In this document: piece after piece, positions 17,607-25,710 of the stretch
How positions within the stretch are numbered: the first letter of the stretch is position 1
Layout: each line of letters starts with the position of its first letter
Source: JAEUQQ01 sp963697285
GTDB lineage: Bacteria; Acidobacteriota; Vicinamibacteria; Vicinamibacterales; JAFNAJ01
Reading direction: 5' to 3'
Assembly (NCBI GenBank): GCA_963697285.1
Contig: CAVONI010000011.1
Location: forward strand, 372,001-436,000
Length of the DNA stretch: 64,000 bases
The notes under the pieces: generated by a model
The model's input: only the letters and a program-made list of their open reading frames with translations
What the model was told of the DNA's origin: nothing
Database searches by the model: none
Program-made: the position numbers and the translations under genes

Positions 17607-18977
17607 CTACTCAACCTGCTTGTGACACAACTCGCAGTCCTGGCTGATCACGCGACCATCTGGCGACTTGTGCTCGTCGTCGTGACAGCGGAAGCAGCCG
17701 GGAAAATCCATGTGCCCGAGGTGGTTCGGGTGCGTGCCGAACGTCAGCTTCATCTTCGGAAAGATGTTGTGGCTGTAGATGTCCTGCACCACGCCGCTGG
17801 CGCGCGCCACCCGCGACGCGTCGACCGCCGGGTAATTCTCGCGGTAGAACTTCTGCAGGCTCTCGCCAATCGCCGCCAGCGCCGCCTCGCGCTCGCCTGC
17901 CGCCGTCTTCAGGGCCACGACGGCCTCACGCCGCACATACGGCATGTCGCGCGGCAGCGCTCCCTGCGCCAGCGCCCGATCGACGGCGCGTTCAGGCGTA
18001 TTCGAAAAACGGTGCGCAGGCCGGTTGTGACAGTCGACGCAGTCCATCGTGCGGCGCTCTCCTCCAGCCAACTGATCGGCAGTAGTGCCTCCGATCGTGA
18101 ATTCGGTCACCTTCCCCGTGGGGTCGGTCAGCTTCACGTACGGAATCGTCCCGCGCTCGCCGTCCGTGCTGATGTACTCCACCGTGTTGCCGGGGTGGAT
18201 GTGCCAGTGGATGCCCTGCGGGCCACCGTACTTGTCGCTCGCGCCGCCGACGTGCAAACGAAGCGAGGTCGCCTCCTCGGTGTTCGCCTCGTCGTCGGCA
18301 TACGAGCGGAAGGTCCGCACGAGGTCGCCGGTGAAGCGCTCGGGCCAGTGACACTGCTCGCAGGTGTCACGCGCCGGACGCAGCGAGTGCACCGGCGACG
18401 GGATCGGCGTCTGGTACGAGGTCCGCGCGACGGCGAGCACCTGGCGCAAGCCATCGACCTTGGCCTTCACGAACCACGGTGCGCCCGGTCCGATGTGACA
18501 CTCCACGCAGTGCACCCGTGCGTGCGACCCGTCCTGGTAGGCCGCGTACTCCGGCTCCATCACCGTGTGGCACACCTGGCCGCAGAACTCCGTGGAGTCC
18601 ATGTACTCGACACCGCGGAAGCCGGCGAGCGACACGATGACCACGTTGATCAGCGTGAGCACCGCCACCACCGACGCGATGCGACGATGCCGCGCGTTGT
18701 TCAGATCGACGTGCGGCCAATGCGTGAGCGAGGGGCCGAGCCCGCGGGCCCGGCGCATGCGCTCACGCCAGATGCCAATCGGAATGAGCAGCAGGCCCAT
18801 CACGAAGACGGCGGGCAGGATCAGGAAGAAGAAGATCCCCAGGTACGGGTTCGAGTGGTACCCGAACAGATCGAGCGCGAAGAACACGATGAACAGCACC
18901 GCGCTCACCGTCGTCAGGACGGCGCCCGCGATGCTCGTGAGGTTCTGTGTCAGCCCGCTCTTGCCCTGTGTTGCCAT
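17607..18977 (-). CDS. NapC/NirT-type membrane multihaem cytochrome c (six haem motifs)
   Basis: The 456-residue protein has three membrane helices near the N-terminus (about 17-36, 47-68 and 101-120) and then a periplasmic domain with haem motifs CGQVCH (a CX3CH, at 132), CVECH, CEQCH, CVDCH, CFRCH and CELCH. The segment following the first motif (TVMEPEY...HARVHCVECH) resembles NapC/NirT quinol dehydrogenases. It is therefore a likely quinol-to-periplasm electron carrier. ATG 18977 is preferred because AAGGTGA sits before it; the GTG 18 bases upstream overlaps that site. It lies 63 bases after the cytochrome b gene. Confidence 0.85.
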   Translation of the reverse strand: MATQGKSGLTQNLTSIAGAVLTTVSAVLFIVFFALDLFGYHSNPYLGIFFFLILPAVFVMGLLLIPIGIWRERMRRARGLGPSLTHWPHVDLNNARHRRIASVVAVLTLINVVIVSLAGFRGVEYMDSTEFCGQVCHTVMEPEYAAYQDGSHARVHCVECHIGPGAPWFVKAKVDGLRQVLAVARTSYQTPIPSPVHSLRPARDTCEQCHWPERFTGDLVRTFRSYADDEANTEEATSLRLHVGGASDKYGGPQGIHWHIHPGNTVEYISTDGERGTIPYVKLTDPTGKVTEFTIGGTTADQLAGGERRTMDCVDCHNRPAHRFSNTPERAVDRALAQGALPRDMPYVRREAVVALKTAAGEREAALAAIGESLQKFYRENYPAVDASRVARASGVVQDIYSHNIFPKMKLTFGTHPNHLGHMDFPGCFRCHDDEHKSPDGRVISQDCELCHKQVE

Positions 18978-19040
18978 TCCGATGTCACCTTTCACGTGCA
19001 GTGCCCTGCCGCGCCGGCGCGTGGCGCCGCGCCCAGGCGC

Positions 19041-19877
19041 CTACAACAAGACGGCGTAGAGAATCATCCCCACGATCGAGAGCCCGAGCAGGACAGCCGT
19101 CGTGCCGATGAGGGCGCCCACCGTGCGCACCCAGCGCTTCGGCGCAGGGACCATCACGGCAGTCAGGTCGCCGCGATCGCTCAGCCGGCGCAGTTCACCA
19201 GCGCGCTCCTCGTGCAGTTCGTGCCGCGGATACAGCCCGGTGAAGATGACGAGATCCATCGGGAACTTCTCGGGCCGCAGGTGCCCGTTGAAGAAGTGCA
19301 CCGTGAAGATGAACCCCACGGCCAGCAGGGCTTCTTCGCCGTGGACCAGCATCGCGATGTTGAACACCCACCCCGGCAGCAACTGCGCGAAGAAGGTCGG
19401 GAACCACAGCAGCATCCCCGAGCCGCCGATGATGAACATGCCCCAGAAGACAGCCCAGTAGTCGAACTTCTCCCAGTAGGTGAAGTGATCGAAGGCCGGC
19501 CGTGGCCCCTTGCCGACGAAATACCTGAAGTGCTGCACGATCTCCGTCAGGTCGCGCGGCTGCGGGACCATCGACGTCGGCCCCCACAACATCGACCGGT
19601 CGCGTTGTGCCACGAAGCGGTACGCGAGCTTGCCGATGTGCGCCGTGAAGACGGCGATGAGCAGGAGGGCCAGGCCACGATGCACCAGGCCGGCGGTCTC
19701 GAAACCACCCCAGAAGCGCGACATCGCCCGCGCCCAGGGCTCGCTCGAGAACAACAGCGGCATGCCGGACGCGGCCAGGCCGAGGAAGGCCACCATCAGC
19801 GCGACGTGCGACACGCGGTCGAATCGCGAGAAACGGCGCACGAACGGCCGCGGATCGTCAGCGGCGCGGGGGATCAT
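19041..19877 (-). CDS. Membrane cytochrome b (quinone-interacting, CbcL/FdoI-like)
   Basis: The 278-residue protein has about five hydrophobic segments, with candidate haem b ligands in VSHVALMVAFLGLAASG, LVHRGLALLLIAVFTAHIG and GFIFTVHFFNGHLRPEKFP. This layout resembles the di-haem cytochrome b of formate dehydrogenase gamma subunits and the b-type half of Geobacter CbcL. The upstream gene overlaps its start by 20 bases and encodes a heptahaem c-type protein with a C-terminal membrane helix, so the two probably form one quinol:cytochrome c oxidoreductase. The substrate-side enzyme (e.g. a formate dehydrogenase) is absent, which favours the electron-transfer role. Confidence 0.8.
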   Translation of the reverse strand: MIPRAADDPRPFVRRFSRFDRVSHVALMVAFLGLAASGMPLLFSSEPWARAMSRFWGGFETAGLVHRGLALLLIAVFTAHIGKLAYRFVAQRDRSMLWGPTSMVPQPRDLTEIVQHFRYFVGKGPRPAFDHFTYWEKFDYWAVFWGMFIIGGSGMLLWFPTFFAQLLPGWVFNIAMLVHGEEALLAVGFIFTVHFFNGHLRPEKFPMDLVIFTGLYPRHELHEERAGELRRLSDRGDLTAVMVPAPKRWVRTVGALIGTTAVLLGLSIVGMILYAVLL

Positions 19878-20769
19878 TGGGCGTCTCCTGTGACGGCGCG
19901 GCCGGCGCGTCGGGCGTGGGCGCGGCCGCAGCGGCCGCGCGAGGGCTGTCGGGTGGCACGGACGCGTGCGATCCGCTCATGCGCTCGACCCACGACCGGC
20001 GGAACCAGAGCGTCGTGTGGATGCCGAAGAACCCGAACACGCCGAGCAGCAAGGTCTCCATGAACCGGGCCGTGAAGTAGAGCGGCGCGTTGCCGGCGCG
20101 ATCGTGCTTGTCGGCGTGGGGCTGATAGCGGGCGAAATTGGCGGTGGCTGTCGGGTGGCATTGCTGACAGGTCTTCAGGCGGCGCTCAGCTGACACCCAG
20201 GACTTCGGGTCGCTGGACGGCAACTGCTCGTGGGCGCCATGACAATCGGCGCACGTCGCGATCCGGGCGAACCCGAGGTCGGTCACCTGGCCGTGAAACG
20301 TGTCGCGGTACGTCGCGAGGCGTTCAGCATGACACGTGCCGCATTCCTTGATGACGTCGTACTTCCGCACCTCGGGATCGAGCCGGACCACGTCGTGCGT
20401 GCCGTGGCACGTCTTGCACGTCGGCGCGTTCGGCACACCGGCCGCAAACGCCCGCCCGTGCGAGCTGTGCTTCCAGGTGTCGCCGTCGTGACAGTTCGTG
20501 CAATCGACGCGCGCGACCTTCTCGGCGTGGGGCAACTCCACGGTCGCGAGCTCGACATGGCAGTCTACGCACGCGTGGTCCTTGTGAATCGACCCGGCGA
20601 GCGTCTTCAGATCGACTGTCACCGACGTCCCGTCGGCACGCGCCGCCTCCGGGTCGGAATGACAGGTCATGCAGTCGTCATTCGTCGGCGGCGTCTGCGC
20701 CAGCACTCGACCTGCGCCGGGCGCGCTGAGCGCCAGCACTCCCACCACTACCTGCCACCCTACACGCAT
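19858..20769 (-). CDS. Periplasmic heptahaem c-type cytochrome with C-terminal membrane anchor
   Basis: The 303-residue protein has a signal peptide (to about residue 24), seven CXXCH motifs (CMTCH, CVDCH, CTNCH, CKTCH, CGTCH, CADCH, CQQCH), a membrane helix near residues 229-247 (ETLLLGVFGFFGIHTTLWF) and an Ala/Pro-rich cytosolic tail. Its end overlaps the cytochrome b gene. Together the pair resembles the two halves of the CbcL fusion, split into separate subunits. It is the first gene of the locus. Confidence 0.85.
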   Translation of the reverse strand: MRVGWQVVVGVLALSAPGAGRVLAQTPPTNDDCMTCHSDPEAARADGTSVTVDLKTLAGSIHKDHACVDCHVELATVELPHAEKVARVDCTNCHDGDTWKHSSHGRAFAAGVPNAPTCKTCHGTHDVVRLDPEVRKYDVIKECGTCHAERLATYRDTFHGQVTDLGFARIATCADCHGAHEQLPSSDPKSWVSAERRLKTCQQCHPTATANFARYQPHADKHDRAGNAPLYFTARFMETLLLGVFGFFGIHTTLWFRRSWVERMSGSHASVPPDSPRAAAAAAPTPDAPAAPSQETPNDPPRR

Positions 20770-21285
20770 AGATGATTCCCTGATCCTCGTGATGCCGGCC
20801 CCGTCGTCGTCAGGCGTTGGTCCTGAACCGTGACAAGGGGCGACGATGCGGTTCTACGCCCGTGACCGGGCGAGCATACCGCAGTGCGGCGACGGAGAGA
20901 CGGCCGATTGTGGCTCTCGAGGTGACAACAGGGAAGGGAATGGAAACCGCGGACAGGTCGCACGCCGGAACGCGGCCAACGTCTGGCGTGCGGTAGGAAG
21001 CAGGGGATGTGGCCTGCGCACAAATCTGAATGCCGTCTCTCCGTCGAGATCTCACGATCCGGGTATTCGCAAACCCGGTGCCAGAGCGTGCTGCCGGGTC
21101 ACGAGCCAGATTCCCGCCAGAATCCCGCCAAGTCCAGGTTTCTGCCTGACCGGCGGAACGCCGGGCCCGCGAACCCTGACGGAAGTCCGGCACTGGTCAC
21201 GCTGCCACCAGACACCACGAGGCCGGCGGGGCCCCGGGGCCCGCCGACCTCGCTCATCGGTTCGCCCGTCGCCGGGCGTGGGCGA
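20770..21285. other. Intergenic stretch upstream of the cytochrome locus
   Basis: No credible coding frame is visible. It must hold the promoter of the minus-strand cytochrome operon, but I could not pick a convincing -35/-10. It holds an inverted repeat with 8-bp arms (CGCACGCC/GGCGTGCG, 20959-20992) and the terminator-like hairpin listed separately. Confidence 0.4.
21219..21251. terminator. GC-rich hairpin downstream of the NosL-like gene
   Basis: A long near-perfect GC palindrome (GAGG..GGCGGG / CCCGCC..CCTC) lies 35 bases past the NosL-like stop. There is no T-run on either side, so termination is plausible but unproven. Confidence 0.4.
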
Positions 21286-21735
21286 CTAGTGGGTCGCGTG
21301 TGCCACGTCAGCCGTGGTGTACACATCGCCCCACTTGACGACCTTGCTGTCATGCTCACTGGCAAAGGCCTGGGCCGCGTCCGCCGACAGGAAGGCCGCG
21401 TACTCGACGGCCCGCCGCTGTGGATTCGGCTTGAAGACGACGAAGTTCGCTTCGTCGACCAGGACGGCCTTGTGCCGCGCGTAGTCCATGGCGTACATGG
21501 ACTTGATGGGGTCGTTGGGATGCGACTTCAGGTAGTCGACCAGGCACGTCACCGACGCGAAGTTGTAGGCGCGCTGGCCCTGGTCGATGATCTGCGCCGC
21601 CAGCTCGATCTGGCTGATGGGTTTCCTGCAGTGGAAGCAGGGGTCACCAGCGCGTATTGCAACCGGCTTAGCCGTGGCGCACCCCATGATGCCGATCATG
21701 AGGCCAGACAGGATGAGGAGACGCGACATGCGCAT
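21286..21735 (-). CDS. NosL-like lipoprotein
   Basis: With ATG at 21735 (GGAGG just upstream) the product is 149 residues. It has a lipoprotein signal with lipobox IMGC (Cys19), so it is membrane-anchored and periplasmic. The mature part has a CXXC at 33-36 (DPCFHCRKPI), a further Cys (VTCLVDYL) and the NosL-type ending (VEYAAFLSADAAQAFASEHDSKVVKWGDV). NosL proteins bind Cu(I) and help mature nitrous-oxide reductase, but no nosZ is in the window. A copper or metal chaperone role linked to the neighbouring cytochromes is inference. The start 255 bases further upstream adds no recognisable sequence. Confidence 0.75.
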   Translation of the reverse strand: MRMSRLLILSGLMIGIMGCATAKPVAIRAGDPCFHCRKPISQIELAAQIIDQGQRAYNFASVTCLVDYLKSHPNDPIKSMYAMDYARHKAVLVDEANFVVFKPNPQRRAVEYAAFLSADAAQAFASEHDSKVVKWGDVYTTADVAHATH

Positions 21736-22285
21736 GGGCCCCTCCGTCGAAGTACCGGCGACCTTGCCGGCACGTCTGTACAGGAAGCAAGGCCCGCGCC
21801 GGTCTTCCTGCCAGGATTTCAGGCCGATTAACTGCAAACGCCGACGGGCCACAACGCCCCGTCGGCGACGGTCACGAGAGCACCCCGGAACACGGCACAA
21901 CAAACCAATCCGGCTGCCCGCCGTCGCGCCCACGCCTGCCGGCCCCCATTCGGCAATGCGCAAACGCCACGGCGGGCGTCCGGCGAACACACGCCAGAGC
22001 TACAAAGTCAGTGCCAACGTCGTCACCCTCAGCCCTGCGTAAGATGCCCGAACTGCGCGGTACCCGCCCAGCATGCTGTGGCGGAGTGGCTTCCAGGCGC
22101 CACCCGCTGCGCATTCCTGCCACGGATGCCGGCACGCTGCCCCCACGAACGCCTGCCGCGCCAGGGCGAGCCTCGCGCACCGCCGCTCGCGCTGGCACAC
22201 GCGACGTCGCCGCCGAGCGCGCGTCCAGCCGTTGCCGGATTGCCGCAGGGCGGCGAAGCGGGCGCAGCGAACCCCGCAGCACGCC
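21736..22285. other. Intergenic stretch without a supported gene
   Basis: Overlapping frames here are Arg/Ala-rich and show no domain, signal or ribosome site. The promoter of the NosL-like gene should lie near its right-hand start. I see no repeat, RNA gene or mobile remnant. Confidence 0.35.
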
Positions 22286-22777
22286 TCAGGGCAGTGTCTT
22301 CTCGAGCCAGGAGTTCTGCACGTCGAGCGCACGCAGCCGGTAGCCGAGATGCTCGAGGGGGGTGACACCGCACACCGCCGCGGGGGCCAGCAGCACGACG
22401 CGCGCCCCCCCCGCCAGCGCCGCCGTTTCGACGGCACCCAGCAGGCGAGCCATCACCGCCGTCCTCATGGGCTCCGGGAGGTGGCGATCGAGCCCGAGCT
22501 CCACGACGATGAGGCGATCGTCCTGCCTGGCGTAGGCCGCCACGCCGACCACGGTGCCGTCGCACGAGGCGTGGAACTGCACCAGGCGGTTGAGGCGCGC
22601 ACGCCGCTCACGCGTGAACGCCCGGCCGCCGAAGGTGCGACGCAGCGTTGCACTGTCGAGCGCGTCTGCCGCCCCATCGGGTCCGAGCACACGGACGGCG
22701 ATCTGGTCGGCGCCGTGATACACGGCGACGGCTTGGACCCGGGTCACCACGGGCCGGGGCGAGGGCGACGACGCCAT
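22286..22777 (-). CDS. Probable GNAT-fold acetyltransferase-like protein
   Basis: The 163-residue product starts at ATG 22777; the longer frame would be antisense to an intergenic and regulator region. The order fits a GNAT fold: N-terminal strand and helices, a TVVGVAAYARQDDRLIVVELGL strand pair, an ARLLGAVETAALAGGARVVLL helix-strand unit, and a C-terminal LEHLGYRLR motif typical of N-acetyltransferases. The acetyl-CoA loop is not clearly visible, so activity is uncertain. The substrate is unknown. Confidence 0.6.
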   Translation of the reverse strand: MASSPSPRPVVTRVQAVAVYHGADQIAVRVLGPDGAADALDSATLRRTFGGRAFTRERRARLNRLVQFHASCDGTVVGVAAYARQDDRLIVVELGLDRHLPEPMRTAVMARLLGAVETAALAGGARVVLLAPAAVCGVTPLEHLGYRLRALDVQNSWLEKTLP

Positions 22778-22902
22778 GTCGCCCCCTGTCGCAACGGCGA
22801 TGCCACGTTGCGACGATCGGATTTCCTCAGGAATTCTTGCGTTCGCGTGACGATCCGCTCGGGATCGCCCACCGCGTTGCGGGATTCCGGCGAGCGCCGG
22901 CC

Positions 22903-23925
22903 CTAGTCTGCCGTTTCTGCGGCGTCTGGTGCGAGGTGGTCGAGCTGCAGCTTCTTGATGCGGTCGCCGAGTGTCGAACGCTTGATCTGCAGCAGTTCCG
23001 CGGCGCGCGACTTGTTGCCGTTCGAGGTGCGCAGAGCCCACGAGATGAGGTTGGTTTCGACCTCGCGAAGCCGGTCGTCGAGCGACACGGCCGACGGCGT
23101 GGCGTGCGTCTCGACGATCGGCACGTCGCTCTCGGTGGTGCGGTGGAACAGCACCGACGCGGGCACGCAGCCGACCCTCACGGTGTCGCAGTTACACGTC
23201 TGGGCGATGCGTTCGCACGCGTTCTCGAGTTCCCGGACGTTGCCCGGCCACGGATACCGCATGAACGCCTGCACGACCGACGTCGCCACCGTCCGGATCG
23301 GTTCTCCGCGCAGCTTGAAGAAACGCGCGATGAAGTGATCAATCAGCAGCGGGATGTCTTCGCGCCGCTCGCGCAGGGGCGGCAGCACGATCGGGATGAC
23401 GTTGAGCCGATAGTAGAGGTCTTCGCGGAACTTGCCCTCGGCCACCATTGACCGCAGGTCTTTCTTGCTGCCCGTGATCACGCGCACGTCAATCGGGATG
23501 GCGCGCGTCCCGCCGACCCGTTCTACCGTCCGGTTCTGCAGCACGCGCAGCAGCTTCACCTGCATCGACATCGGCACGTCGTCGATGTCGTCGAGGAAGA
23601 TCGTGCCGCCCTGCGCCATCTCGAACCGGCCGGCGCGATCCTTGATCGCCCCGGTGAAGGCGCCGCGCTCGTGCCCGAACAACTCCGACTCGATGAGGTT
23701 TTCCGAGAAGATCGCGCAACTGACCGGCACGAACGGCTTGTGCCGGCGGCTGCTCGTCTGGTGCACCAGGTTGGCGACCATCTCCTTGCCGGTTCCCGTC
23801 TCACCCGTGATGAGCACCGAGCTGTCGCTGTCGGCGATGACGCGCACGAAATCGAAGACGGCGCGCATACGAGGGCTGCGGCCGACGACGAACTGGTCGA
23901 CAGAGTAGGTTCCGGTGTCAGGCAT
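22903..23925 (-). CDS. Sigma-54-dependent activator without receiver domain (PspF-like)
   Basis: ATG 23925 gives 340 residues: an AAA+ domain with Walker A GETGTGKE (41-48), the GAFTGA sigma-54 contact loop (88-93), Walker B (GGTIFLDDIDDV) and the REDLYYRLNVIPI block, then a Fis-like C-terminal helix-turn-helix (NGNKSRAAELLQIKRSTLGDRIKKL). There is no N-terminal receiver, GAF or PAS domain, so activity must be controlled by a partner protein or by supply, as in PspF. It diverges from a NifU-like gene. The longer frame reaching 24231 is the complement of that gene. Confidence 0.9.
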   Translation of the reverse strand: MPDTGTYSVDQFVVGRSPRMRAVFDFVRVIADSDSSVLITGETGTGKEMVANLVHQTSSRRHKPFVPVSCAIFSENLIESELFGHERGAFTGAIKDRAGRFEMAQGGTIFLDDIDDVPMSMQVKLLRVLQNRTVERVGGTRAIPIDVRVITGSKKDLRSMVAEGKFREDLYYRLNVIPIVLPPLRERREDIPLLIDHFIARFFKLRGEPIRTVATSVVQAFMRYPWPGNVRELENACERIAQTCNCDTVRVGCVPASVLFHRTTESDVPIVETHATPSAVSLDDRLREVETNLISWALRTSNGNKSRAAELLQIKRSTLGDRIKKLQLDHLAPDAAETAD

Positions 23926-23985
23926 GAGGAAAGGGCTGGCGGCGCGTCCGAAGATGCGCGATGCCAAGCATAACGGGTATCCTAT

Positions 23986-24007
23986 CACCGTGCTTGGGGG
24001 CACGGTG
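23986..24007 (+). promoter_or_regulatory. Hairpin directly abutting the NifU-like start codon
   Basis: Perfect 8-base arms (CACCGTGC and GCACGGTG) close a six-base TTGGGG loop, and the second arm touches the ATG at 24008. The only G-rich ribosome-site candidate lies in and beside the loop. The structure could control translation initiation. Confidence 0.45.
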
Positions 24008-24235
24008 ATGATTACACGAGAACGAGTGGAAGATGTCCTGGGCCGGGTCCGCCCGATGATCCAGGCCGACGGCGGCGACGTGGAACTGATCAGCGTCGAG
24101 GATCGCGGGGCGACGATCAGGATGACCGGGAACTGCGTGGGATGCCCATCGGCGCAGATGACGTTGCATTTCGGTATCGAAGCAGCACTCCGGGACGAGA
24201 TCCCGGAATTCGAACGACTGTCGGTCGTCAACTGA
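24008..24235 (+). CDS. NifU C-terminal-domain (Nfu-type) iron-sulfur scaffold protein
   Basis: The 75-residue product is a lone Nfu domain: MITRERVEDVLGRVRPMIQADGGDVELISV, then the CXXC motif CVGCPSAQMTL at 43-46. Nfu proteins hold a 4Fe-4S cluster between two such CXXC motifs in a dimer and pass it to client enzymes. Starting at 23915 would add unrelated residues and read through the hairpin, so ATG 24008 is preferred. It has no isc or suf neighbours. The many haem and Fe-S enzymes here make a general maturation role likely. Confidence 0.9.
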   Translation: MITRERVEDVLGRVRPMIQADGGDVELISVEDRGATIRMTGNCVGCPSAQMTLHFGIEAALRDEIPEFERLSVVN

Positions 24236-24250
24236 CGCCGACCGGGCAGG

Positions 24251-24277
24251 GCGAGGCGCCGGAGCCCGGCGCCTCGC
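24251..24277. terminator. Bidirectional terminator hairpin
   Basis: A perfect 12-bp stem (GCGAGGCGCCGG/CCGGCGCCTCGC) with a three-base loop lies between the converging NifU-like (ends 24235) and TPR (ends 24293) genes. Flanking GGGCA/TGCCC can extend it. There is no long T-run, but stem strength and position fit termination in both directions. Confidence 0.6.
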
Positions 24278-24292
24278 AGGTGCCCTCCCCTG

Positions 24293-25015
24293 CTACATCG
24301 AGGCCCTTAGCGCATCGGCCTCGCGCTTGGCTTCCCCGAGATAGATCGACTGGGGAAACTCATCAGCGACTCTCGTGAACGTCTGCAGTGCTTCGGTCTT
24401 CTTGCCTGCGACCCGGTACGCACGTCCCAGCTGCATCAGGATGCCGTCGGCGGGGAGATCGGCGTCCTTGCGCGCTGAGAACTCGCGAAACGTGGCGATG
24501 GCGGCATCGTGTGCCCCGGTGACCAGCTGCAGATCGGCAACTGCCAGCGTCGCCATGCGCCCGTAGATTGACGAGCCCGACTGCGCAGCCACCTCCTGGA
24601 ATTCCTTGAGCGCCTCGGCGGTCTTGCCCGATTCGGCCAGCAATGATGCGGCCTTGAAACGCGCGGTGATGCCCGCGTCGCTCGAGGGATACGCGCTGGC
24701 GACCGCCAGGAACTTGGCGAGCGCGGCCTCGCGCTTCGCCTGGTCGGTCGGGAAGCTGCCGGCAGGCGCGGGCGGTTGGCCGGGCGCGGGAGCAGGCACG
24801 ACCTGCGCGGCTTCAACCCGCACCGCCTCGGCCAGCAGGCCGTCCGCCTTGGCCTTGGCCGCCCCGCGCCACGCGAGGAAGCTGCCGGCCACGACGGCCA
24901 CCACGAGCACGACGCCGACGACCCGCATGACCTGGGTCCCGTTGGAACCGGTCAGACGTTCGAGGGCGAGGGCGACTTCGTTCTGCTTGAGGTGTTCCCG
25001 CTCTGAGTGCTTCAT
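24293..25015 (-). CDS. Membrane-anchored TPR protein (YfgM/BamD-like)
   Basis: The 240-residue protein has a short cytosolic N-terminus, one membrane helix (about residues 30-48, VMRVVGVVLVVAVVAGSFLAW) and then a periplasmic domain of TPR repeats (AALAKFLAVASAYPSSDAG, TAEALKEFQEVAAQSGSSIYG, KTEALQTFTRVADEFPQSIY). The topology resembles YfgM, a periplasmic chaperone partner at the SecYEG translocon, but sequence alone does not prove that. It is the last gene before tRNA-Arg on the same strand. Confidence 0.75.
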   Translation of the reverse strand: MKHSEREHLKQNEVALALERLTGSNGTQVMRVVGVVLVVAVVAGSFLAWRGAAKAKADGLLAEAVRVEAAQVVPAPAPGQPPAPAGSFPTDQAKREAALAKFLAVASAYPSSDAGITARFKAASLLAESGKTAEALKEFQEVAAQSGSSIYGRMATLAVADLQLVTGAHDAAIATFREFSARKDADLPADGILMQLGRAYRVAGKKTEALQTFTRVADEFPQSIYLGEAKREADALRASM

Positions 25016-25039
25016 GATGCGTATCGTCTTGGCTCTTGG

Positions 25040-25113
25040 TGCGCGTGCCCAGAATTGAACTGGGGACCTTCCGCTTAGGAGGCGGACGCTCTATCCAACT
25101 GAGCTACACGCGC
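25040..25113 (-). tRNA. tRNA-Arg (anticodon CCT)
   Basis: The minus strand folds into a complete cloverleaf. The acceptor stem is GCGCGTG/CACGCGC, the D-arm contains TAGCTCAGTTGGATAGAGC, the anticodon stem TCCGC/GCGGA encloses loop CTCCTAA (anticodon CCT, reading AGG), and the T-arm contains GGTTC-type GTTCAATTC. The discriminator base is A, and CCA is not encoded. Confidence 0.95.
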
Positions 25114-25135
25114 AAATGTCCATCCGTGCAGGCCA

Positions 25136-25162
25136 GCCCCCGCGCCCCATGCGCGAGGGGGC
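25136..25162 (-). terminator. GC hairpin between apt and tRNA-Arg
   Basis: GCCCCC-GCGC pairs with GCGC-(GA)-GGGGGC around a short loop, six bases past the apt stop on the minus strand. No T-run follows. It may end apt transcription or protect its 3' end. Confidence 0.35.
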
Positions 25163-25168
25163 GACGGA

Positions 25169-25690
25169 TCAGTCTGCGTACTCCACCACACTGAACACCC
25201 GCTGGTCGCGGAGCCGATCCCGGCCGTGCAGGAAGGTCAACTCGACGAGGAAACCCGCCGCGACGACCTCGCCGCCGCACCTCGTCACCAGATCGCACGC
25301 GGCGCGGGCCGTACCGCCGGTGGCCAGCAGGTCGTCGACGATCAGGACCCGCTGCCCCGCCACCACCGCATCTTCGTGCATCTCGAGCGTGCCGGATCCG
25401 TACTCGAGGGTGTACTCGACGCTCACGCTCCTGGCCGGCAGTTTCCCCGGCTTGCGGATGGGCACGAAGCCGGCCCCGAAACGCTCCGCGAGCGCGGCCG
25501 CGAAGATGAAGCCACGACTCTCGACACCCGCCACCAGGTCGATGCGCTCACCGGCGACGGGAGCCGCCATGGCGTCGAGCGCCGCCCGGAACCCGGCGGG
25601 GTCGCGCAGCAATGTCGTGATGTCGTAGAACAGGATGCCCGGCTTGGGGAAGTCGGGTACGTTTCGGATCTGCTGCTTCAAGTCGTTCAT
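25169..25690 (-). CDS. apt: Adenine phosphoribosyltransferase
   Basis: Apt salvages adenine to AMP using PRPP in the cytosol. The sequence has the Apt opening (LKQQIRNVPDFPKPGILFYDIT), the substrate segment GVESRGFIFAAALAERFGAGFVPIRKPGKLP and the PRPP-binding motif VLIVDDLLATGGTA. ATG 25690 gives 173 residues, close to the family norm; an upstream start at 25714 adds eight residues overlapping the acylphosphatase stop. It closely follows the acylphosphatase gene. Confidence 0.96.
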   Translation of the reverse strand: MNDLKQQIRNVPDFPKPGILFYDITTLLRDPAGFRAALDAMAAPVAGERIDLVAGVESRGFIFAAALAERFGAGFVPIRKPGKLPARSVSVEYTLEYGSGTLEMHEDAVVAGQRVLIVDDLLATGGTARAACDLVTRCGGEVVAAGFLVELTFLHGRDRLRDQRVFSVVEYAD

Positions 25691-25710
25691 CGCATCCGTC
25701 GCACGCGCAG

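Noticed and set aside
17268..20063. 931-residue plus-strand open frame
   Set aside because: It is antisense to the cytochrome genes, low-complexity and Arg/His-rich, with no domain. High GC keeps it open.
22029..22565. 178-residue minus-strand frame and neighbours in the gap
   Set aside because: No start signal or domain; overlaps the GNAT-like gene in another frame.
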